From the NCBI GenBank assembly GCA_017461825.1, contig JAFTXB010000029.1, positions 1 through 26,046 of the forward strand: DNA of 26,046 bases, read 5' to 3'. The position numbers and the translations under genes are program-made. The notes under the pieces are model-generated. The model made no database searches, was not told where the DNA came from, and saw only the letters and a list, made by a program, of their open reading frames with translations. The stretch comes from Clostridia bacterium. GTDB taxonomy: Bacteria; Bacillota; Clostridia; Oscillospirales; CAG-272. Positions 15,477 to 26,046 of this stretch are shown here, in pieces (position 1 is the stretch's first letter; each line of letters opens with the position of its first letter).

Positions 15477-17437
15477 ACTGAATACTCTTGTCTTGCCATC
15501 ACGTGATCCTGGAAGTCCTTATCCAGCTCCACGAAGTATGCCGACCAACCCCAGATGCGAACCACCAATTGACGGTAAAGCTCGGGATTTGCCTGCGCTT
15601 CCTTCATGGCATCAAGGTTTACAGCGTTCAGTTGCAGTTGATGTCCGCCGCGCTCTACAAAATACTTGATCAGCGTTGCCACCTTTTGGATACTCTCTTG
15701 GCTTTGGAAAATGCTTGCCGAAAACTCCAAGGTGAGAGGTCCGCCGTTCATGTTTCTGGTGAGATCGTTTGCAGTGAAGGACTCAATATCGGTCACGGGG
15801 CCGGGGATCTGCGCGAACAGGCTTGGCGAGAAGTTGGTTCCGAAAGGCTCGCCTGCAAGTCTTCCGTCGGCGGTTGCGCCGAGGTCACGGGCGTGCCACA
15901 GATAGTACATCGCCGTTCCCGTTCCGGCTCTCCATACGCCGCCCATGCAGTTGGTCTTACCATCCAAGGCATCTGCAAAGGAGGAAAGGAGCAAGCCTCC
16001 CATTTCGTCGGCCTCGTCGCTTCCCGTTCCCATCTTGGGAGCTTCAAAGCGAAGCAGGTGCAACAGCTCGGGATCGTTGGTGAAGTTTTCATCGAGTGCT
16101 TGGATCAAACGCTCGGGAGTGATCTTTTGTTCGTCATAAACAAATTTCTTCACCGCCGCAAGTGCGTCTGCGGCAGAAGCGATGCCGCTGCCGTGAATGC
16201 CGAAATTGTTGTATTTCTTACCGCCGCGCAAGAGATCCATAAAGGGCGACGGCACGAACCAAACGTCGTGGATGCTCTCGCAGATCTTGTCGCACTCGGC
16301 TGTAATCTCTTTTTTGAGATTGGCGATCAGCGTATCGAAATCCTTATTGATATTCTCGCGGATGACCTTGTCTACTACTGCGGGGAAATTGACCGCGCCG
16401 ATGTTGGCGATGTCGTTTCCAACGCCGGGGATGATGAACTCCCAGCAAGCAGCGACCACGTAGTTGACAGCATCCTCGTAGGAATAGCCAAGTCTTTCAA
16501 GACCTTTGATCACCACGTCGTCGTTGGAATACTGCGGGAAGCCGAGCCCGACCTTGGTCAACTCGGTTCCCTTCTCATAGATCGAAAGCGGTGTTTTCTT
16601 GGACACGCGCAGGTTGATCTTGGGATCAATGAGCTTTAAGTTTCTGCTTGCTTCAAGACACAATTCAGAGAGCAGATTGAAGCAATCGTTTCCGTCCTTG
16701 TCAATGCCGCCAAGCACCATGCTCTGCCCGTTGTCGCCCTGCTGAACGCCAACGTAGAGGTCGCTATCCTTGTTGAAGGAGAGGAAAAAGTCCTCAACGA
16801 GTTCAAGGGCAGTTTCACGGGTGTAGACACCTGCCTCCATATCCTTTTGGAAGTAGGGATACATATACTGATCGAAGCGACCGACGGTGTTATGGTAGTC
16901 CCCCTCCAGCCACAGAGAGAAATGCAGAATGCGGAAGAACTGCAACGCCTCGCGGAAGTTACGCGCGGGATAGCGCGGCACCTGCGACAGCACCTCGACT
17001 ACGTCGGCTCTGCCCATCTTCTCGGCTTCTGCCTTGTAGCGGTCACAGAGGTTAATGATCGCGTCGATCATGCGGACTTGGTATGCATCAGCCGTTTCTC
17101 TGACCTTCAAAAGTCCAAGAGAAATAGTGCTGGCATAGTCGGGCGAGAGATTGGAAACGTAACCAAGCTCGTGGATGTAGTGATCCTTTTTGATCTCCGC
17201 CCACTCGTCCTCGGTGAGTACGTCTGGGAGATTCGAGACATTTCTCGTCAGCACGATCTGCTCCAATGGGTGGATGCGTGGCGTTTCAAGGGAGGTTAGA
17301 TACTCAAAACGGCGCGTCATGCGCTCCTCGGGGGAAAGATTCAGTGTAGAATACTCGGTATTCACTTCCTTTACTGAAATACGAACATTTCTGTGCAAAC
17401 GGTTCACAACATAGTAATTATACAAATTATCAATCAT
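15473..17437 (-). CDS. Glycyl radical enzyme with C-x-E active site, substrate unknown
   Basis: A 654-residue member of the pyruvate formate-lyase superfamily, shorter than the usual 780-850. The C-terminal glycyl radical motif is RIWGWSAYF, with Gly630 as radical site and Trp where many members have Tyr. The thiyl site is AACWEFIIPG, with Cys331 and Glu333. This Cys-x-Glu pattern is shared with glycerol dehydratase, choline lyase and hydroxyproline dehydratase, and argues against pyruvate formate-lyase, which has Cys-Cys. An elimination (water, amine or similar) or decarboxylation is therefore expected. Neighbouring sugar genes suggest a carbohydrate-derived diol or sugar acid, but this is inference. 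AAGAGG lies 11 bases before the ATG. No microcompartment genes are seen. The gene faces the AraC regulator across a 243-base divergent region. Confidence 0.9.
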   Translation of the reverse strand: MIDNLYNYYVVNRLHRNVRISVKEVNTEYSTLNLSPEERMTRRFEYLTSLETPRIHPLEQIVLTRNVSNLPDVLTEDEWAEIKKDHYIHELGYVSNLSPDYASTISLGLLKVRETADAYQVRMIDAIINLCDRYKAEAEKMGRADVVEVLSQVPRYPARNFREALQFFRILHFSLWLEGDYHNTVGRFDQYMYPYFQKDMEAGVYTRETALELVEDFFLSFNKDSDLYVGVQQGDNGQSMVLGGIDKDGNDCFNLLSELCLEASRNLKLIDPKINLRVSKKTPLSIYEKGTELTKVGLGFPQYSNDDVVIKGLERLGYSYEDAVNYVVAACWEFIIPGVGNDIANIGAVNFPAVVDKVIRENINKDFDTLIANLKKEITAECDKICESIHDVWFVPSPFMDLLRGGKKYNNFGIHGSGIASAADALAAVKKFVYDEQKITPERLIQALDENFTNDPELLHLLRFEAPKMGTGSDEADEMGGLLLSSFADALDGKTNCMGGVWRAGTGTAMYYLWHARDLGATADGRLAGEPFGTNFSPSLFAQIPGPVTDIESFTANDLTRNMNGGPLTLEFSASIFQSQESIQKVATLIKYFVERGGHQLQLNAVNLDAMKEAQANPELYRQLVVRIWGWSAYFVELDKDFQDHVMARQEYSV

Positions 17438-17485
17438 GGTTGTATAGACCTCTTCTTTCTTTTATTGCCATATCACGCACATTTT

Positions 17486-17524
17486 TGTTATTTTACCGCA
17501 TTCTATTGGTATTTGACTGTTTCT
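17486..17524 (-). promoter_or_regulatory. Putative activator site, copy 2 of a 39-bp conserved element
   Basis: On the minus strand it has AGAAACAGT, CCAATAG and GTAAAATAA in the same spacing as 14651-14689. It lies 49-87 bases upstream of the glycyl radical enzyme start, in the divergent region shared with the AraC gene. No convincing -10 box is visible between it and the gene, so the start site there is unclear. The rest of the 17438-17680 gap holds the AraC promoter and nothing else recognisable. Confidence 0.6.
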
Positions 17525-17589
17525 CAAATTGTATGGCTTGTTTTCTCGTTAAAAATTATGTTTTTTGCTCATTTTATTTTTGTTCATGC

Positions 17590-17618
17590 TTGACAATCCA
17601 CTTATTAAGTGATATAAT
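17590..17618 (+). promoter_or_regulatory. Promoter of the AraC-family regulator
   Basis: TTGACA (17590-17595) and TATAAT (17613-17618) are spaced by exactly 17 bases, a perfect consensus promoter. It sits 63 bases upstream of the AraC ATG and is divergent from the glycyl radical operon. Such a strong core suggests control by repression. Confidence 0.88.
17599..17611. promoter_or_regulatory. Palindromic possible operator inside the AraC promoter spacer
   Basis: CACTTATTAAGTG is a perfect 6-bp inverted repeat around one central base, located wholly between the -35 and -10 boxes. A protein bound there would block RNA polymerase. AraC proteins usually bind direct repeats, so a different repressor, or chance, is possible. 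Confidence 0.4.
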
Positions 17619-17680
17619 ATGATAAAAAGACCTGCAAGGAATATTCCATCAGATTTAAGAACAAATCGGGAGGGAAACGT

Positions 17681-18565
17681 ATGAAACCATATTTGAAAAA
17701 GCAAGTGACCAATAACAATTTGTGGAGACCCTACGTATATTATTGGAATACCTTTCCAGGAAGATGGCCGTTTGTTGAACCTCATTTTCACCCGGAGTTT
17801 GCGATCCACTACATGGTTCAAGGCTCAATGCTTTTTTCTCTGAATGATGAGCATATTCTTGCCTCGGAAGGAGATATTATCTTTATTCAGCCCAATACGG
17901 TTTATTCGATCACTCCCCCCACCGATTTGATTGGGATGAAAAACTACCATACCTTTATATTCGATTCCGATTTTCTATGTGGCTCTGTGGGCGCGAGCTG
18001 TTATACCGAAATACTAAGCCCCATTATTCAAAACCAAGCTAATTTTTCGTGTGTGATCACCAAGGACCATCCATATTATGAAGAAATCCAAACCTCATTA
18101 GAAAATATTGTTTCTGCCGCTAAAATCCATACCCCGTTGCTAACTTTGTTGATCAAAAGTGAGCTTCTACGGTTGTTCTATTTTGTTTTGGAATACGGAG
18201 ATCACCATAAAAGCACGACATCCAACCAATCGTTAAAAAACCTTCAACCCGTTTTGTCCTATATCAATAAAAATTTTGAGCAAAACATTACTTTAGAGCA
18301 ATTAGCCAACCTTTCCAATCTAAGCGTCAGCCGTTTTACAACGAAATTCAAGCAAATCATGGGTGTCAGTGCCATCACATACGTAAATCAAGTAAGGTTA
18401 AAAAGAGCCTGCCAATTATTGATCACCACCAATGATCCCATCTTAAACATTGCAACCGTGTGCGGCTTTAACAACATTTCCAATTTTAACGTCTTATTCA
18501 AAAGAGCGGTTGGATGCTCACCACATGATTATAGAAAACGATATTCAAGCGCAGATAATAAATAA
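17681..18565 (+). CDS. AraC-family transcriptional regulator
   Basis: A 294-residue regulator and the only large gene on the plus strand. The N-terminal cupin-like ligand pocket includes EPHFHPEFAIHYMVQG (His35, His37) and GDIIFIQPNTVYSI. The C-terminal double helix-turn-helix spans about residues 190-288, with ITLEQLANLSNLSVSRF and the second-helix signature ILNIATVCGFNNISNFNVLF ending in CSPHDYRKRY. GGGAGG lies 7 bases before the ATG. Its divergent position facing the glycyl radical operon suggests that it controls that operon, and through the second copy of the 39-bp element the solute-binding-protein operon. The inducer is probably a mono- or oligosaccharide, which cannot be read from the sequence. 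Confidence 0.92.
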   Translation: MKPYLKKQVTNNNLWRPYVYYWNTFPGRWPFVEPHFHPEFAIHYMVQGSMLFSLNDEHILASEGDIIFIQPNTVYSITPPTDLIGMKNYHTFIFDSDFLCGSVGASCYTEILSPIIQNQANFSCVITKDHPYYEEIQTSLENIVSAAKIHTPLLTLLIKSELLRLFYFVLEYGDHHKSTTSNQSLKNLQPVLSYINKNFEQNITLEQLANLSNLSVSRFTTKFKQIMGVSAITYVNQVRLKRACQLLITTNDPILNIATVCGFNNISNFNVLFKRAVGCSPHDYRKRYSSADNK

Positions 18566-18604
18566 TCATATAAATCTATAAAAGATTTTTACTGTCTTAC
18601 CTTT

Positions 18605-18652
18605 GCCGTCTGTCCTAAAGCTTGCAACAGCTTCAGGGCAGACGGCATTTTT
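18605..18652 (+). terminator. Strong terminator after the AraC gene
   Basis: GCCGTCTGTCCT (18605-18616) pairs with AGGGCAGACGGC (18635-18646) with one G-T wobble. AAGCT/AGCTT inside extends the stem to a small loop. TTTTT (18648-18652) follows on the plus strand. It separates the convergent AraC and GH2 genes. In the opposite direction it lacks a T-tract. Confidence 0.85.
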
Positions 18653-18669
18653 GATACAAACAAAGCCGA

Positions 18670-22711
<4,042 letters not shown>

Positions 22712-22722
22712 CGTCTCACTCC

Positions 22723-23604
22723 TTAAAACAGTTCTCTACCTTTTTTGTATACGTACCCAATGTACTCGTCGTAGCGTTTTCTGCCGTTGTACCAAAGCAT
22801 CCACTGCTGCGTTTCCTCGTTCCACAAAATCGAGGGCTTATAGCAAGCATCGGCATCCCATTGATCGGGAGTTGGAGTTACGATGGGATTGAAGGGCGAC
22901 TTTTCCCAATCCGTAATACCGTTGGGCGAGTGCGCCACGCAGATCTGCGCTTTATCGATGGTTTCGTAGCCGATATAAAACATGACGTATCCCATATCGG
23001 GGGTTTTGATCACCTGACATCCGCCAACGCGGTTCTGCTCGTAAATATTCTTGGGATCGGCGGCAAATACGGGATCCGTACCATACTTGTTCCAATGAAT
23101 CCCGTCCTCGCTTTCGGCATACGCCAACACGTTTGGCTCATAGTTCTCGCCCGCCGCATACCACATTTTATAAACACCGTTTTCAAAAAGCACGCAAGGA
23201 TTCATCACGGAAGGCTGCTCCCACGGGCGATCGGCAACCATGATCGGCTCTGCCTGAACACGATGGAAACAGATTCCGTCCTCGCTTTCGGCATACCCGA
23301 TGTAGCTTTTATCGTTTTGCTGACCTGTGTACCACATCTTATACGTTCCGTCAATCTTTAAAACGCAATTGCGGTTGACGTGATGTTCCCATCCGCTCTC
23401 CTCGGTATTGGGAAGCGTAATTTGCGGCGCCTCCCAATGAATTCCGTCATCGCTGAAGGTTACCGCCAGCGAGCGCTTGGGACGCCATGAAAAATCCATG
23501 CGATAGCGCCCATTCGCACGGGTAACGTACACGTCAAAGCAGGTTCCAAGCTCCGACGAACCCATTACGGGATTGTTCTCATATTTTACAAATTGCGTAC
23601 TCAT
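22723..23604 (-). CDS. Five-bladed beta-propeller glycosidase (GH43/GH32/GH130-like)
   Basis: A 293-residue protein built of repeated blades. The pattern YKMWY...IGYAESEDGI recurs near residues 88-111 and 146-170, with variants near 45-57 (VTFSDDGIHW), 206-233 (YVMFYIGY) and 268-284 (WMLWYNG...YIGY). This matches the propeller fold of GH32, GH43, GH117 and GH130 enzymes. An early acidic residue in CFDVYV (Asp24) could be the catalytic base. No secretion signal is seen. Assignment to one CAZy family is not safe from reading alone; an arabinosidase, xylosidase or phosphorylase role is possible given the neighbours. GGAG lies 10 bases before the ATG. It lies 31 bases after the broken GH36 gene in the same operon. 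Confidence 0.7.
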   Translation of the reverse strand: MSTQFVKYENNPVMGSSELGTCFDVYVTRANGRYRMDFSWRPKRSLAVTFSDDGIHWEAPQITLPNTEESGWEHHVNRNCVLKIDGTYKMWYTGQQNDKSYIGYAESEDGICFHRVQAEPIMVADRPWEQPSVMNPCVLFENGVYKMWYAAGENYEPNVLAYAESEDGIHWNKYGTDPVFAADPKNIYEQNRVGGCQVIKTPDMGYVMFYIGYETIDKAQICVAHSPNGITDWEKSPFNPIVTPTPDQWDADACYKPSILWNEETQQWMLWYNGRKRYDEYIGYVYKKGRELF

Positions 23605-23635
23605 CTGTTTTATTCTCCGTTTTTACTCATATGCC

Positions 23636-25465
23636 TTATATATTGATCAGTTCAATGCGATCGCCGTCAATCTTTACGTAGGTAAGACCTGCGCCATCCA
23701 CAACACCGCATCCCATAAACAGATCGCGTTTGCCAAGACAGACCGTATCTTCTCCACGGAACGGAATGAAAGAATACAGACGCATATCGTCGTTATGCTC
23801 CAAGGCAATCTCCAAAGAGTCACCGCGCTTCAAAAATCCTACCTTTTGGGTAAAATACTCATAATAAATATAGTCTCCGTCGGCAACACCCGTTTCGGTC
23901 GGCATCAGCGTTCCGCTCACGAGACGATTCTCCGCATGAATATTAAATACGGCGCAAACACCTCTGTCGCCCAAACGATTGCGGATCTTAAAGATCTTTT
24001 CTACAGCAGTCGGTTTTTCGATCAAGCAATCCGCTGTAGGGGTTGCGCTCTCGTCGGGACGGATAATTTTTCCGTTTTCAAGACACAGTGGCTTGAGGAT
24101 TTCGGGATTGGTGCGTCCGATCTTATCGGACACGTAGATCGGGCCGCCGCTGATCGCACGGCAAATACTGTTTTTAACCGCCTGCTCGTCATCCGTCCAC
24201 CACATATCCCAGTCGTTGACGTAAAACTGCCCCTGCAAGAGACCGTTGTAAGAGCATTGCAATATATTTTTTGCAAACCATTTGCGGCTTTCGGGCATAA
24301 AATCGTCGGAGCAACGGCTCACCGTACTCGTTCGATTGAACATACATTCCGACGGCATACCCATGCAATTGATCAACGCGCCGTCAAAATATTTATCTGC
24401 GGCTTGGTCGATGCCCTTTTGAATGGCGCGCGCACTCTCGCCGATCGGCGCGACGTTTTCGTATCTTTGGTGGAAGCCTTGGTTGTCGATCTTAACAAAA
24501 TCTCCACCCCATTTGCGAATACGACCGCAAAAATCATCAAAGTAACGCACCGCCTTTTCTTCCTCGGGAGCCACGATGATCTGCCCATTTGCAAGCGTGA
24601 CGGTGTTCTCCTTTTGGCGTTCTGCTTATATTTCATCGGTAGTCAGTCACGAACACTAGCCCGTGGTGGGAAACCATACGCCTACTTTGGAAATGCCCTC
24701 TTGTTTCAAATCCTCAATTGCCGCTTTCATTCCTTTTGGAAAGCGTTTGGGATCACCCTCAAAGGAGCGGAGCTTGCTTGCGTGCATGATATTGACCATG
24801 TCCCAAAAATCGATCTCCGTGGGAACGTTGTTCAAGCTCGGCACGTCCGCCCACATATCGTCAATGATTGCAAACTGTACGGGAACATTCTTCTCTTTGA
24901 ACTCTCTTGCCTTTTGCAAGAGCCCCTCGTGGTTGACTCTGATCTGCAAGGCATCCCATGAACACCAACCGAGATAGTTCAATACGTCGGGCATTGTTTT
25001 CTCTTCACGCAGTGCAAGTCCATTCCCTAAAAGACCGCAAACACTCCTTGCGGCATCCTTCATCAGTTTTAACGGATCGCTCCCCTGCACACACAAAAAA
25101 GCTAATTGACGTTGACAAACCGTTACAGAATTGCAGTTGGAATAAGTATAAAATTGAAAACCGCCCTCAGTGCCACGGATCAGCGTTTTGAAAACACTGT
25201 CACATACCGGAAGATAATAGGTATAGGTGTTTTCGTTTTGAATCAGTAAGCTTTGCGTTTTTTGAGGCAATTCGGAAAGCGAAGTTCCCCAAAAGGGACG
25301 GCACCAAAAAGGAGAGTGATTTTCAATTGCCACGTAGCTTGACGTATCGGCAACCGAAACGCCGACCGACAAATCGCCCTCGCCGCTGATATAATAAGCA
25401 TATCCGTTTGGAATCTCCTTTTTTTCCAAAACGATGGTTGGGTTATCAAATTGAAACGTATTCAT
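23636..25465 (-). pseudogene. Sip1/raffinose-synthase-like GH36 gene broken by three in-frame stops
   Basis: One open frame of 609 codons from the ATG at 25465 (AGGAG upstream) to 23636, interrupted at codons 270 (TAG, 24658-24656), 273 (TGA, 24649-24647) and 280 (TAA, 24628-24626). The frame is the same on both sides. Before the break it reads KVGVWFPTTG, where relatives continue with Tyr-Trp; after it come NGQIIVAPEEEKAVRYFDDF and FVKIDNQ, which holds the nucleophile Asp. WDMWWTDDEQAV and AISGGPIYVSDKIG (acid/base Asp) are signatures of plant-type alkaline alpha-galactosidase/raffinose synthase relatives. Length between the landmarks looks conserved, so substitutions rather than an insertion explain it. 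Neither half holds a full active barrel. The intact enzyme would have been a cytoplasmic alpha-galactosidase. A GTG at 24574 could restart the second half. Sequencing or assembly error is a real alternative. Confidence 0.8.
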
Positions 25466-25498
25466 ATCAAATTCTCCTGTGATTGAAAGATATACAAG

Positions 25499-25531
25499 CT
25501 GAAACAAACTCTCTGCGAGAGTGCATTTCAG
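25499..25531. other. Hairpin in the leader of the broken GH36 gene
   Basis: On the minus strand, CTGAAA...TTTCAG encloses ACTCTC-GCA-GAGAGT, with a symmetrical 3-base internal loop between the two stems. It lies 34-66 bases upstream of the ATG at 25465 and could affect translation or mRNA stability of the right glycosidase operon. Confidence 0.45.
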
Positions 25532-25574
25532 TTTCCACATCCGATGCTTGATGCGTAAAAATGAAAATATGTCC

Positions 25575-25648
25575 CCTTTCGGTTTGGTAGCCTACGCAAG
25601 CATGGTAAAATGCTTATGCAGATTTCCCCCTTGCTCCAAACCGAAAGG
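25575..25648. ncRNA. Structured element: 13-bp stem enclosing a second hairpin
   Basis: CCTTTCGGTTTGG (25575-25587) pairs perfectly with CCAAACCGAAAGG (25636-25648). Inside, AAGCAT (25598-25603) pairs with ATGCTT (25610-25615), extended by GC/GC with a bulge. The strand is uncertain. On the plus strand the right arm contains AAAGGAG, a ribosome binding site for the ORF at 25658. On the minus strand it would be a leader of the broken GH36 gene or an end structure of the 44-residue gene. I match it to no known riboswitch class. Confidence 0.45.
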
Positions 25649-25657
25649 AGACGTAAG

Positions 25658-25780
25658 ATGAATGGATTCGCTTTTTGGGTGCGGCACGGCTGTATTCAAA
25701 TAGAGAACACAGCCGTCGCTAGGGAATCAACGGTTAAGGCTGATCTCAAACTTGTGCATTACCGTCCCAATCAAAGCTGA
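25658..25780 (+). CDS. Doubtful 40-residue ORF with a sequestered ribosome binding site
   Basis: The reading frame begins MNGFAFWVRHGCIQ and ends KLVHYRPNQS. AAAGGAG lies 7 bases before the ATG, an ideal distance, but is buried in the stem at 25575-25648. It overlaps the 3' end of the opposite-strand peptide gene by 35 bases. No plus-strand promoter is evident and the protein has no recognisable features, so it may be chance. Confidence 0.2.
   Translation: MNGFAFWVRHGCIQIENTAVARESTVKADLKLVHYRPNQS
25686..25716. terminator. Hairpin downstream of the 44-residue gene
   Basis: ACGGCTGT (25686-25693) pairs with ACAGCCGT (25709-25716) around a 15-base loop. It is 30 bases downstream of the peptide gene stop on the minus strand and could end that transcript, although no U-tract follows. 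The rest of the gap 25466-25745 holds the structures listed above. Confidence 0.4.
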
Positions 25781-25880
25781 GGTTATCAGTTGTTTGGTTG
25801 CTGACAGAAATAATGTCGGTCAACACTTCGGAATCAAAGCCCCAAATATACATTTCGGGATTTACATACGTTTTCTTCAT
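25746..25880 (-). CDS. Small 44-residue peptide of the MKKxYxxPE type
   Basis: The peptide begins MKKTYVNPEMYIWGFDSEVL, continues with TDIISVSNQTTDN and ends DWDGNAQV. AGGAGG lies 8 bases before the ATG, the strongest ribosome binding site in the region, so translation is likely. Short peptides opening with MKK-Y-x-x-P-E and carrying a D-I/V-x-x-S stretch are common in gut clostridia and usually left unannotated. Their function is not established as far as I know. There is no Cys-rich core, no Gly-Gly leader site and no membrane segment. It lies 22 bases downstream of the end of the preceding gene and is probably co-transcribed with it. Confidence 0.7.
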   Translation of the reverse strand: MKKTYVNPEMYIWGFDSEVLTDIISVSNQTTDNLSFDWDGNAQV

Positions 25881-25902
25881 AGTGATTTCCTCCTATCTTT
25901 TA

Positions 25903-26046
25903 TCAAGCCGCAGGCGTATATGCCATATCACTGGTAGCGGTTTGCGCGTTACCATACACAACGGTACCGTCTGCTGCAAGCTGGAAGGTGCGAACCTCAA
26001 AGGTTACTTCGCCCAGGTTGGTGGGAATGTTGTTTACAACAGCCGT
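25903..26046 (-). CDS. C-terminal end of an unidentified protein
   Basis: Only the last 47 residues are inside the window, from TAVVNNIPTNLGEVTFEVRT to TATSDMAYTPAA. The segment is rich in Val, Thr and Ala with alternating beta-strand character, which suggests a beta-sandwich end of a secreted or structural protein. No family can be named. It shares an apparent transcript with the 44-residue peptide gene downstream. Confidence 0.65.
   Translation of the reverse strand, partial: TAVVNNIPTNLGEVTFEVRTFQLAADGTVVYGNAQTATSDMAYTPAA

Noticed and set aside
15488..16639. 383-codon plus-strand open frame antisense to the glycyl radical enzyme gene
   Set aside because: It lies wholly inside an undoubted gene and its translation has no family features.
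15473..17437. Pyruvate formate-lyase as the name of the glycyl radical enzyme
   Set aside because: The active site is Cys-Trp-Glu, not the adjacent Cys-Cys of pyruvate formate-lyase, and the protein is about 100 residues shorter.
24575..24655. Frameshift or small insertion as the cause of the split GH36 gene
   Set aside because: The frame is the same before and after, and the distance between the landmarks appears normal for the family. The other two frames of the segment also contain stops and do not read as protein.
23573..24961. 462-codon plus-strand open frame antisense to the broken GH36 gene
   Set aside because: No recognisable motif and no convincing ribosome binding site. The minus strand carries clear GH36 signatures on both sides of the stops.

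Overview
The window looks like part of the genome of an uncultivated gut Clostridia-type Firmicute. Support comes from a glycyl radical enzyme with its activase (an obligate-anaerobe trait), strong AGGAGG-type ribosome binding sites, a TnpX-like large serine recombinase, Gram-positive lipoproteins, and a Cys-Gly-Ser/RRKED C-terminal tail of a kind I associate with gut clostridial surface proteins. The assignment is inferred from gene content only.

Layout. (1) Positions 1-1578: the end of a probable integrative element on the minus strand, with a serine recombinase (C-terminus beyond the window) translationally coupled to a small upstream ORF and a textbook promoter. (2) 1579-2172: AT-rich, gene-free, with degenerate 16-bp repeats at about 61-bp spacing and two hairpins. 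(3) 2173-14501, minus strand: a probable operon read from right to left, encoding a solute-binding lipoprotein, a secreted beta-helix surface protein, a lipoprotein with a metallo-beta-lactamase fold, a GH36 alpha-galactosidase-like enzyme, a Gfo/Idh/MocA oxidoreductase, a ThuA-like protein and a GH127-type beta-L-arabinofuranosidase. (4) 14691-17437, minus: activase plus glycyl radical enzyme. (5) 17681-18565, plus: a divergent AraC-family regulator, closed by a strong terminator. (6) 18670-25465, minus: a second glycosidase block with GH2 beta-galactosidase, an (alpha/alpha)6-barrel glycosidase, a five-bladed beta-propeller glycosidase and a Sip1/raffinose-synthase-like GH36 gene broken by three in-frame stop codons. 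(7) 25466-26046: a structured intergenic region, a 44-residue peptide gene and the C-terminal end of another protein.

Working model (inference): the locus takes up and dismantles a galactose- and arabinose-containing plant glycan or glycoside. Surface proteins and the solute-binding protein would capture it, the glycosidases would trim it, ThuA plus the Gfo/Idh/MocA enzyme would handle an oxidised (keto) sugar intermediate, and the glycyl radical enzyme would perform a radical elimination on a product. A 39-bp sequence (30/39 identical) occurs upstream of both the glycyl radical operon and the solute-binding-protein operon. At the latter it abuts the -35 element, so the adjacent AraC protein is the natural candidate for controlling both. 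No transporter permease, CRISPR array, tRNA or rRNA was seen.
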